Assembly (NCBI GenBank): GCA_030077755.1
Contig: JAQJZZ010000013.1
Coordinates: 248,001 to 312,000 of the forward strand
Reading direction: 5' to 3'
From: Filosporella fistucella
Taxonomy: Eukaryota > Ascomycota > Leotiomycetes > Helotiales
Length of the DNA stretch: 64,000 nucleotides
Position 1 is the stretch's first letter. Each line of letters begins with the position of its first letter. Position numbers and translations under genes: made by a program. Shown piece after piece: positions 55,390 through 64,000 of the stretch. Under the pieces are notes generated by a model. The model ran no database searches and was not told the origin of the DNA. It was given only the letters and a program-made list of their open reading frames with translations.

Positions 55390-56953
55390 ATGGCAGAACC
55401 CATGCCGTCTGAGAAGCCAAAGGTATGCTGTCTATGTACCTTGTTCCTCTGACTCATTAAGCCTTCATATGGTTGCCCAAACTGCGAGATATATGGGATC
55501 ATTCGACTAACTTTTGGAAATCAAGTGCGGTGGAGGAGGCACCGGTACCACTCCTTACGATGTCCCTATCCATGTCATTGGCTTGTGTGAGTCCAATATT
55601 GCAGCCATAATTTGTTCGTAGCTGAGCAACATCAAGTTCTTGTTCTGCTCATGAGTATTTCGGGTAAGTCTCTTCCTGATCAATTGTTATGCGAAGTAAA
55701 TACTGATTCTCCGGTAGGAGCCGGCTTTCCAGTTATTGCAAAGCGAGTCAAGTGGATGAAGATCCCACCCAAGATCTTCTTCTTTTGCAAGCATTTCGGT
55801 ACCGGTGTTCTTATTGCCACAGCTTTCGTTCATGTAAGTCAATATACTTTAGGATACACTCAGAAATTATCTTCCTAACTTAAAATAGTTGATCCCTACC
55901 GCCTTTCAATCTCTCAACGATCCATGTCTTCCAGACCTTCTCACCGTGCAGTATCCCGCGATGCCAGGTGTTATTATGATGGCCAGTCTCTTCTCCCTCT
56001 TCGTCATCGAGATGTACCTCAAGTCTAAGACAGGCGGCCATTCTCACGGTGGACCAACAGGCGAAGGTTTAACTACACATGCAGCCCCACCAGGAGTCTC
56101 AGCACCACCTCAATACCGGAATCGTCCCGACTCAAGAGACTCATATTACCCGGATGAGAAGAACGTGGGCTATGCTAAGGACTATGAGGTTGATGATTTT
56201 GAGCCTGCGAATGATATTCGAATGTATGGCCTGCCTTCAGAGATGCCACCTTGGTTCCAGGTCTTCTTCGCGCAGTATGTTCGTCAAAGAGAAGAGTTGA
56301 AGCAAATGATCACTGCGTATGCACCTCGCTCTCTGCGACCAGCACCAGCGATTGAATCATCGGCACCAGTGGAGGACTCAGTCTATGCTGAACCTGTCAT
56401 TGATGAAGCCACTTTCCGAAAGATGAATCTCAATATAACCCTTCTCGAAGGTGGTATACTGTTCCATTCCGTGTTTGTAGGAATGACAGTTTCAATCACG
56501 ACTGATGGCTTCATCGTCCTGCTCATTGCTATCTTGTTCCATCAGTTCTTCGAGGGTCTGGGACTTGGAAGTCGTATCGCTGCTGTCCCATATCCAAAAG
56601 GAGCCGCTAAGCCATGGGTCTTGGTCGTCGCTTTCGGCACAACAGCACCTATTGGTCAAGCTATCGGACTCATTGCCAGGAACTCCTATGATCCTCAAAG
56701 TGCATTCGCATTGATCATCGTGGGGGTATTCAATGCCATGTGAGTTCCACGTGACCATGCATTTGGGAGCATTGCTGACTGAACTTACAGCTCTTCTGGT
56801 CTTCTCATCTATGCCGCAACAGTTGACCTTCTCGCCGAGGACTTCCTCTCTGATGAAGCAATGCACCTCATGAACAAAAAGATGCGCATCTGGGCCTTCA
56901 GCTTCGTGATGATGGGTGCAGCTGGCATGTCAGTCGTCGGCGCGTTTGCGTAG
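55390..56953 (+). CDS. ZIP-family zinc/iron transporter
   Basis: Six exons: 55390-55422, 55526-55586, 55622-55663, 55718-55833, 55889-56739, 56791-56953; 421 aa. The family blocks are clear: GAGFPVIAKR, FFCKHFGTGVLIATAFVHL with the metal-site His, and in the second half LLEGGILFHSVFVGMTVSIT and LLIAILFHQFFEGLGLGSR with the HxxxE metal site. A long cytosolic loop between segments 3 and 4 holds HSHGG. It imports Zn(II), or another divalent metal, across the plasma membrane. Exons 1-3 are short (33, 61, 42 nt) and their borders were set by frame, so the first 45 residues are less certain than the rest. C-terminus MSVVGAFA is normal for fungal ZIPs. Confidence 0.9.
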
Positions 56954-57946
56954 ATGATGAAACACCTCGAGTCGACACAGCATGAGTTTATTTTCAAGGA
57001 ACAGACCTTTACGCATATCACTAATGCAATTCAATCTCTATTCAGAGCCAATTTGAAAATTATTCCTTCATTAGTTAGAGGGGTACACAACAGCAGCTGG
57101 GTTCATTCAGGTTGGGGAAAATACACGTAGCAGGTGTCTAGAACATGGATAGACTACCCTTCTTGTACTTAATACATATGATCATCAAATAAACACCAAC
57201 ACTCATTATAGCTGACTCCATATTTCTGGTTTTCTGCCTAACTTGAACCATGAAGCTTGAAACCGCACCGTTGAGTGGATGGTATGGCATGTGATGCTGT
57301 GAGTTTGTAAGAGGAAACTGGAATTTAAGGAAAAGCTGCATCCTAAACTCTAGAACATCAATTCCAGATCAAGCCGAATAATAAACCCGAGAGGTCAAAG
57401 GAGACCTTCCCAGCCCCGATAGTGAAATCATTAGTGGCTGCGATTTCAATGTTCTCTTTGCCGGAGCACATGTATATATGTGTTGAGTAATCATTCAATT
57501 TGTTCCCCGCTTATTTTCCGTTGGTTTCCCGCCAGTTTCCCGCGTGAGTGACGCCCAAGCTACCTTCTGTACAGTACCTAGGCAAGTTTCTAGGCTGGCT
57601 TCCAGCACTCTCTCGATTTCATTCCCCGTAAGTCTTGTAGTCTTCCAACAGTCCTGATCCCGTTCCCCGCGTATGTCCCCGCCTCCTAATCCCCCGCGTC
57701 CAAATGTTCGCAGACTCCTTAGCACCGCAGCCGTTGTTCTGCAAGCTCTATTCCCTATGTTGACGCCTCATCAACGCCATATTCATCTCGAAGGCTGAAG
57801 ACATTGTTTGGAGAAAATATATAAAGTCTATCAGTTTTCCATAATGATCCATCACTACATATCCAACTCTTTCATTAATCCGAATTTGGCCGACTTCAGT
57901 GGCTAGCTACTCCTCTTGTCAAATCGATATAGGCAATTTCATAAAC
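56954..57946. promoter_or_regulatory. Promoter of the alpha-glucoside-type permease, with clustered CCCGC boxes
   Basis: No gene is seen. Between 57480 and 57700 there are at least six CCCGC boxes on the plus strand: TTCCCCGC (57503-57510), TTTCCCGC (57525-57532 and 57536-57543), TTCCCCGC (57663-57670), TCCCCGC (57676-57682) and CCCCCGCG (57691-57698). The 12-mer AGTAATCATTCA at 57486-57497 lies just upstream of the first box. The same 12-mer with a CCCGC box follows in the alpha-galactosidase promoter. Confidence 0.55.
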
Positions 57947-59596
57947 ATGTCTTTCAAAGATCCAGAAAACCAGCAACACGTAGAAACCCAAATCGACGCC
58001 CTGACCGTGGTGCAAGGACACGACCGCAAGGCCAGTGCTGCTGCCCGCGAGCTGGCTCATGATGAGAAGACCATGACCACCATGCAGGCCGTTCGTGCCA
58101 ATCCTGCAGCAATCTGCTGGTCCTTGGTCATTTCAACCTGTGTGATCATGGAGGGTTTCGACACTGCACTTCTTGGAAACTTTTGGGCTTATCCGTCTTT
58201 TCAACGCAAATTCGGTGACTTCGTTGGCGTTACAAGCACAACCAAAAGCGGATATCAGATTCCGGCCTCCTGGCAGACAGGTCTCGGCCAGGCATCAGGA
58301 GTTGGAGCTTTCTTCGGTGCTATCTTCAATGGCTGGCTTGTCAACAGATTTGGGCCTCGAATGGTCTTGATCGCTTCGCTCTTTTCCCTCTCTGCTTTCC
58401 TATTCATCACTTTTTTCGCACAAAATCGCCAGACCCTCTTGGTTGGACAAATTCTCTGTGGCTTGCCCTGGGGCGTATTTGCAACCACTGCTCCAGCCTA
58501 CGCTTCTGAGGTTTTACCATTGCAACTCCGAGCCTACATGACCTCTTACACCAATATGTGCTGGATTATTGGGCAACTGATTGCGGGCGGTGTCCTTCGT
58601 GGACTGGTTTCGCGTGAAGATAGCTGGGGATACCGAATTCCGTTCGCCCTGCAATGGTTCTGGCCGATCTTTCTCATACCAGCTGTATATATGGCCCCTG
58701 AATCACCATGGTTTCTCGTCCGTCGAGATCGCCTTAATGAGGCGGAGAATTCTATAAGACGTCTTCAAAGTTCATCTTCTCGTCAAGATCCGAAAAATAC
58801 GCTTGCATCGATTATTTACACCAACAACCTTGAACAACAGCTCTCGGTCGGCACAACCTACTGGGACTGCTTTAAGGGCTTCGAACTTCGACGTACTGAG
58901 ATCGCATGCATGGTGTTTGCTGGACAACTTGTATGTGGTTCTGTTTTCGCCTATGCTTCGACCTACTTCTTTGAACAGGTTGGTCTCACTTCCAAGCAAG
59001 CATATTCCCTGGGGGTCAGTGCCAACGGGCTCGCGTTGTTCGCTTGCTTATGCAACTGGTTCTTCCTTATGCCATACGTTGGTCGCCGAACTATCTATAT
59101 ATGGGGCATGGGTGCAATGACTATTGAGCTGTTCCTCATTGGTATTCTGAACGTCTGGACGAACAAACCCTCTGTTGCTTGGGCTCAAGCGATCTTGACA
59201 ATGATATGGACTGTCACTTTTCAACTGTCAGCTGGTCAGCTTGGTTGGGCACTTCCTGCAGAGATTGGATCTTCTCGACTTCGTACAAAAACTATTGTCC
59301 TCGGAAGAAACTCCTATTACATCTGCGCTGTGGTCGGAGGCACTCTGCAGAATTATATGATGAATCCAACGGCATGGAACATCAAAGGCTACACCGGTTT
59401 TTTCTGGGGCAGTTTTGCTTTGATAACCTTTGTCTGGGCATATTTTAGACTCCCTGAGACCAAGGGCCGGACATTCCACGAGCTTGATCTTCTCTTTGCA
59501 CAAAATACACCAGCGAGAAAATTCGCATCAACCAACCTTGACACCATCAGCGAAACTACTGTTGATGATCTTGCGGAGAAATACGCCGATACTTGA
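57947..59596 (+). CDS. MFS alpha-glucoside/maltose-permease-type sugar transporter
   Basis: A single exon of 549 aa from ATG 57947. Sugar-porter motifs are present in order: MEGFDTALLGNFWAYPSFQ in the first membrane segment, NRFGPRMV, PESPWFLVRRDR after segment 6, VGRRTIYIW and PETKGRTFHELDLLF after segment 12. The N-terminal ARELAHDEKTMTTMQAVRANP and the overall form match fungal MAL-type proton symporters for maltose, melibiose and related oligosaccharides. It lies upstream of a Zn2Cys6 regulator and a GH27 alpha-galactosidase, with shared promoter elements, so uptake of alpha-galactosides (melibiose, raffinose) is likely (inference). It has no introns, unlike most genes in this window. Confidence 0.92.
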   Translation: MSFKDPENQQHVETQIDALTVVQGHDRKASAAARELAHDEKTMTTMQAVRANPAAICWSLVISTCVIMEGFDTALLGNFWAYPSFQRKFGDFVGVTSTTKSGYQIPASWQTGLGQASGVGAFFGAIFNGWLVNRFGPRMVLIASLFSLSAFLFITFFAQNRQTLLVGQILCGLPWGVFATTAPAYASEVLPLQLRAYMTSYTNMCWIIGQLIAGGVLRGLVSREDSWGYRIPFALQWFWPIFLIPAVYMAPESPWFLVRRDRLNEAENSIRRLQSSSSRQDPKNTLASIIYTNNLEQQLSVGTTYWDCFKGFELRRTEIACMVFAGQLVCGSVFAYASTYFFEQVGLTSKQAYSLGVSANGLALFACLCNWFFLMPYVGRRTIYIWGMGAMTIELFLIGILNVWTNKPSVAWAQAILTMIWTVTFQLSAGQLGWALPAEIGSSRLRTKTIVLGRNSYYICAVVGGTLQNYMMNPTAWNIKGYTGFFWGSFALITFVWAYFRLPETKGRTFHELDLLFAQNTPARKFASTNLDTISETTVDDLAEKYADT

Positions 59597-60409
59597 AGTC
59601 GTCGGGTATCTGTTTCTGGCTCTGGACGCGCCTGAAAACTTCCTGCAGCAAAGACAAATCTGGCAAATGACTTTTTCTAACAGTCATACACCTCCGATAT
59701 AACTCTTGCTAGGGAAGGGGAGATCTGCTAGGATCCTGCTTTTGAGTTCACTGTGATACCTCTCGATGTCTTTGGCTTTTCGTCTGCAGCTCAAATTATT
59801 TGCCAGTTTTTCTGCCTCTATATTGGTGTCACTTGTCGGTTTTCTGGTCCACAATTTTCAAAAAGGAAACAGAAATTTGAGCAGGGAAGTTTCATGCATG
59901 CAATCTGTTAGTATTGATATCTGTTCGCATGTATCTATTTTAATATATATACGAGCTTTACTCTAGAAGTTATGATATGTGAACCGTGTCTCGGGGCTCT
60001 AGTATTGAAGTATTAGAGATATTTACAATTTGCTTTTGATTAACGATAAATGATATAGCATAGAGATAGATGGAAGAAAATCTGGATCCTCGTCTTGTGT
60101 AAATTTTTTCTTTTTACATATCTCTCTCTCCGATTCAAGCTGATCTCCTTTGTTGAAGACACAGTGACGTCGATTTTGTGGGAATATCAACCCATGCGCT
60201 ATAGCCGGATCCGAAGGACCCTAGCTGGCATATTTGCGGGGAAGTTTATCACCACCTCCCACCTCCAACCCAGGCAAGCCCTTCCTGTAATCTCTATCTT
60301 GTCCAAAACGAAGTATAATCCACCGGCGCTGACTGTTCCAACATTTTGCGGCCCTAATGCGATGCCGGTCGATAAATGATCAAGAGTTTTTCAACTGTCT
60401 AGGTAGGTT
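59597..60409. promoter_or_regulatory. Gap upstream of the Zn2Cys6 regulator
   Basis: No gene is seen. It includes the 3' region of the permease and the regulator's promoter. One GCGGGG (CCCCGC on the minus strand) lies near 60236. The open frame 60095-60379 is not coding-like. Confidence 0.35.
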
Positions 60410-62478
60410 ATGCGACCACGGACAGCCTGCTCTGCATGCCGGTAAGCTGCCTTCAGAGATCTTCTATTGAAGTACATACGCACCTAGCTCTCTGGTTGAC
60501 ATTTCAAGGCAACGCCAGCGGCGTTGTATCGCACAAGATAATGCTCGCAATGTTGCCTGCAGTTTTTGTATCCGCAACAAGTATGAGTGCTCTCTGGCTG
60601 CGACTTCATCCTCGCCAACTATAGCCCGTTCACACGAGGAAGAGCACCAGACTCAGGTCGCCTCCCTGCCACCGTGCAGCCAAACTTCAAGTTCGGATCA
60701 TGCTCCGCCGGCATCCTTCCAAGAACAAATAGCTGCCCTTCCGGTACATTCTGGCCCGAGTATGCCTCCTGCAGACGCCTATCTGGAAATTGCTTCAAAT
60801 TACTTTACTTATATCCATGATCCCTCGCATAACATCTTCCATCGGCCAAGCTTCATGGCCGACTTATCCAGTGATACTGTCCCTCGATCTATTCTGCTCT
60901 GTGTCATAGCTTTGGCAGCAAGGTAATCATCCCTGTTCAATCGATGGGTTTGATGCAGGACTGAGCATGGTTTAGGTTTTCTCGCCATTCTTTTTTTAGT
61001 CACGGCTCTCCTCGGTCTCGTGGCAGAATATACGCTAGAGAGGCAGAGAGACAATTGGATCTGCATAGTATATCACTTGTGACGCTTCAAACAGCGTTGC
61101 TGCTGGGCGCATTCTACGGCACTGAGGGTGATTCATTACACGAGAGTCTTTATTACTCTGTGGCCTGCCGGATCGGCAGTCTGTTGAATTTACCAAATTC
61201 CGCTTTTGATACTCCTCTGTCTCGAGAGGTTGGAATCCGCAGTTAGTCGAACCCCTTCCTACTGAACCATTAAAGATTAACATCACCACCGCAGTCTGGT
61301 GGACCCTTGAAATCATTGATGTTTGGTCATCAAACAGCGCGCAACTCCCCAGACTTCTGAACCCAAAAATGGACGTGCCGTTTCCGACGAGCGAGAGAGC
61401 TTTCTTCCAGATGCGTAGATCGCACTCCTATCTGCAATTTTCAAATTTCGAATCACAAGAAGATAGCTCAACTTCTGTCCTTGTGCAGAAGATCAAGCTC
61501 AACCCGATCCTGTCTGAAATTGCGCAACTGAATAGAACTCTGGCAGAGAATACACTGTCCCCCCATGAAACACATGCTGCTACTGAATCTCTTGCTCTGA
61601 GGCTGGATGAGTGGCGCGAACAACTTCCGGAATCACTGACTAACACGCCAGAAAATCTCTTCGCTCAAAGTGCTTCTGGATCCGGAGGTGTGTTTGTGGC
61701 ACTTCATATTGGCTTCTACCACTTCTCACAGCTATTGTACTTTTACTATCTCCATCAATCTGTCTCACCCTATCCAACGACCGAGACCATTGTCTTCGCT
61801 GGGCGGTGTCGTGAGAGCTCTACGGAATTTTGCGAATTACTTTATGCAGCTCAAGCCCTCCCAGGAGCAGAAGTTTATGTGAGTTCTCCTTCGAATTTAT
61901 GGTACGGTGGCAAATACTTCGAATGTGGTTCCATGTAATTAAGCAGGTTCGACGTGGCACATAAATTTTTTTTTTTTTTTAAGTTTTGTTTGCAATCTGT
62001 TGTTATATTTTCGCAATCAGTTTTTTATCTAATCAGTTGGTGGCAGTACTCAATGGTTGGGCACGCGTTGGTAATATCTTCCACAGTGCAGCTTCATATC
62101 CTGCTCTTCGCGGATAATGAGGACCAATCTTCCGCAGCTCGACAACGTCTCGAAAAGAACTTCGTTATCTTGAGCAGACTTCAAAGATTATGGCGGACCG
62201 TTGATCATTCCTTTGCACGATTTCAGGAGTTCCACGGAGCTTGTATGCGTACCAAAGCTGATTCTGAGGATCCAAGCACGACATTTCGGATGGATAAATG
62301 GATGATTCAGTTCTTGATGGAATATTCAAAGCCTCTGGAGCAAAGGGCCGACTTGGAGTATCGCTCGCCAGATAGTTCGAGTAGCACTTTTTATGAATCG
62401 GATTCGGTGCAGCGAGGCTATGAATCTGAATTCAGGCGTTGGACCTCGACCGAACTTGGTATTGATTTTGGGAGCTAG
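60410..62478 (+). CDS. Zn2Cys6 transcription factor with fungal_trans domain
   Basis: Five exons: 60410-60441, 60509-60922, 60976-61241, 61295-61878, 62047-62478; 575 aa. The binuclear cluster is split by intron 1 but complete: Cys7, Cys10, Cys17, Cys28, Cys31, Cys38 (ACSACRQRQRRC, then ACSFCIRNKYEC). The linker is Ser/Pro-rich. The regulatory domain starts at YLEIASNYFTYIHDPSHNIF and includes REAERQLDL, VWWTLEIIDVWSS and a final MVGHALVISSTVQ. Intron 4 (168 nt) carries a 15-T run. The start ATG is only six codons before the first Cys, normal for this class. It lies between a sugar permease and an alpha-galactosidase and is the likely local regulator, binding CGG-type sites (inference). Confidence 0.88.
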
Positions 62479-63355
62479 GGGCAGCGATACAATGGCTTGC
62501 AATGAGTTTTCTTGCATGGCAAATGCTTATTAAAGGGTGTCTTGAAAAAGTGGGAAGATTTACATCCTCAAGACTATGATTACTTCAACACTATAATTAC
62601 TCAATTATGCAATTTAGGTGGTTTTTACGCCAAAAGTACACCGAGGTTCGGCTGTATTGATATGACTTTTACTCAGCTTCAACCTAAATGAGCCGTATAG
62701 TATCGTTTGGGATCTTTTCAATTGACAAGCACACTCCCAAATGACCGCCACACGGAATATCACCAAGTATTGTACCACCCTCTTTTTTTAGTTTTCCTGG
62801 CCACGCACTTTCAGTTTCCCGCCGCTAAAGTAATCATTCACATCCCGCCCGACAGAACCCAGAACGCCATGAGAGCGGGGTCTTCTTTAGGTCGCGCGAC
62901 CACCTTTCGGAACACGCCGCTCTGCTGTGACGTCGAGAAACCGAGAAGCAATGGGATTGCAAACAGCCAAGCCTATCCGAGCCCGTGAGAGCGGGGCAGC
63001 GTACCATTAGTTCGGGGAATGATAACCTCGTCTCTCCATTTCCCGCTGATTTCCCGGGTGAAGAATATAAAGTCTTATTCTTCGTCCCGGAAACTAGTGT
63101 GCGAAGGATGTGATCGACCCCACCAACAAGCTTTCAATGTCAAGACTCTGCAACACTATCAAGCTGGATTTGCTAAGTAGGGTACTCATTGTACGCATAT
63201 AGACCGCCGAGTTCGTCCCTTTCAGTTATTCTTGAGGAAAAGCTCTTCTGTTCTTCGTAGGTCAGAGCGTCTTTCTCGTTATTGCCGTTGCATATATACT
63301 GCAAATCTGCTCTCAACCTCCTTCAATTCTATCGGACCCTCTGTTGAGATTCAAA
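62479..63355. promoter_or_regulatory. Promoter of the alpha-galactosidase, sharing elements with the permease promoter
   Basis: No gene is seen. It has TTTCCCGC at 62815-62822 and 63039-63046, TCCCGC at 62843-62848, and CCCCGC on the minus strand (GAGAGCGGGG) near 62871-62880 and 62988-62996. The 12-mer AGTAATCATTCA is at 62829-62840, followed two bases later by TCCCGC. A TATAAA box lies at about 63067-63072. Confidence 0.55.
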
Positions 63356-64000
63356 ATGTGGAAAATAGGCCAAAACTCAATTCTCCTTATTTTTTTCACA
63401 GTAGGCCTCTCTGGAGCAGTCAATAATGGACTAGCAAGAACGCCTCCACTTGGATGGAATAACTGGAACAGTCTAGGGTGTGATGTGTCTGCAGATCTGT
63501 TGCTAGACACAGCTTCTCGCCTGGTCAGTTTCGGACTCATGGACGTCGGCTATCAATACACTGTACTCGACGACTGTTGGTCTGACGGACGAGATGATAA
63601 AGGCCGTATCAAAGTCGACTTGAAGCGTTTCCCTGACGGGATGTCATCGGTTTCAGCAAGAATCCACGATTATGGTCTCCTCTTCGGCATGTACTCAAGC
63701 GCTGGACATATGACCTGTGCTCGAGGTGAAGGGTCCTTGGATCATGAGGAAGAAGATGCCAGATCCTTTGCCGACTTCTCGATCGATTATTTGAAGTACG
63801 ATAATTGCTACTCCAAAGGAAGAGCCGGCTCAGCCCAAACAACTTTCGCAAGATACGACAAGATGGCTCAAGCGCTTAACGAGACGGGTCGACCGATAGT
63901 TTATAGCCTTTGCAATTGGGGAGAAGACTTTGTCATGTCTTGGGGGGTCTCTATTGCGAATTCATGGCGTATCAGTGGCGATATTTACGACTCTTTCTCC
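63356..64000 (+). CDS. GH27 alpha-galactosidase, 5' part only
   Basis: The frame is open from ATG 63356 to the window end (215 codons seen, no intron). A hydrophobic signal peptide (NSILLIFFTVGLSG) is followed by the GH27 opening RTPPLGWNNWNSLGCD. Further marks are YTVLDDCWSDGRDDKGRI, GLLFGMYSSAGHMTC and the nucleophile Asp149 in YLKYDNC. The acid/base Asp lies beyond the window edge, near the SWGVSIANSWR-IS-GD region now visible. It removes terminal alpha-galactose from melibiose, raffinose or galactomannan outside the cell. Partner of the permease and regulator just upstream. Confidence 0.93.
   Translation, partial: MWKIGQNSILLIFFTVGLSGAVNNGLARTPPLGWNNWNSLGCDVSADLLLDTASRLVSFGLMDVGYQYTVLDDCWSDGRDDKGRIKVDLKRFPDGMSSVSARIHDYGLLFGMYSSAGHMTCARGEGSLDHEEEDARSFADFSIDYLKYDNCYSKGRAGSAQTTFARYDKMAQALNETGRPIVYSLCNWGEDFVMSWGVSIANSWRISGDIYDSFS

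Noticed and set aside
54264..55412. Three plus-strand open frames upstream of the ZIP gene
   Set aside because: No domain, most lack an ATG start, and they do not join by credible introns.
1..64000. tRNA, rRNA, CRISPR arrays, intact transposons
   Set aside because: I looked for cloverleaf-type boxes, direct repeats and transposase motifs while reading and saw none I could support; a scan with dedicated tools would be decisive.

Overview
The window reads as nuclear chromosomal DNA of a filamentous ascomycete (Pezizomycotina). Nearly every gene has several short introns with GTRAGT donors, CTAAC/CTGAC-like branch sites and YAG acceptors. The gene families (Medusa-type regulator, C2H2 and Zn2Cys6 'fungal_trans' factors, 2EXR proteins, secreted DPP-V and M28 proteases) are typical of that group. 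A leotiomycete such as a Botrytis or Sclerotinia relative is my guess from protein style only. All exon structures below were built by hand from frame continuity and splice signals. No transcript data or database search was used.

Layout. 1-10.7 kb: a MedA/Medusa-type developmental regulator with a long leader and uORFs, a small unrecognised two-exon gene, then a caspase-like (C14) protein with an unclear 3' end. 10.9-15.8 kb: two secreted peptidases in tandem on the minus strand, dipeptidyl-peptidase V and an M28 aminopeptidase. 15.8-18.0 kb: no supported gene. 18.0-49.1 kb: a run of catabolic genes: P450 and sugar-porter MFS (divergent), a second MFS, FAD monooxygenase and SDR (divergent), a C2H2/fungal_trans regulator, a homogentisate-1,2-dioxygenase-family enzyme, a fumarase-superfamily (PcaB/ADSL-like) enzyme, a thiolase and a maleylacetate-reductase-like enzyme (divergent), SCOT-type 3-oxoacid CoA-transferase and a carboxylesterase (divergent), and a class III CoA-transferase. 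49.3-51.9 kb: two broken 2EXR genes. 52-55.4 kb: gene-poor. 55.4-57.0 kb: a ZIP zinc transporter. 57.9-64.0 kb: an alpha-glucoside-type MFS permease, a Zn2Cys6 regulator and the 5' part of a GH27 alpha-galactosidase cut by the window end, a plausible galactoside-use cluster.

The best candidate for an undescribed system is the 18-49 kb block. Its lower half (reductase of the maleylacetate type, 3-oxoacid CoA-transferase, thiolase) matches the fungal 3-oxoadipate route from maleylacetate to succinyl-CoA and acetyl-CoA. The ring-opening enzyme next to it is an HGD paralogue with intact iron ligands, and no fumarylacetoacetase or maleylacetoacetate isomerase is present. The 8-mer TGTGGGGC, or TGTGGGGT, recurs in almost every promoter of this block, and the block's own C2H2 regulator has Mig1/Adr1-like fingers that would suit a G-rich site. 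Several lower-pathway enzymes carry mitochondrial-type presequences. The reductase gene carries a one-base frameshift as read here.
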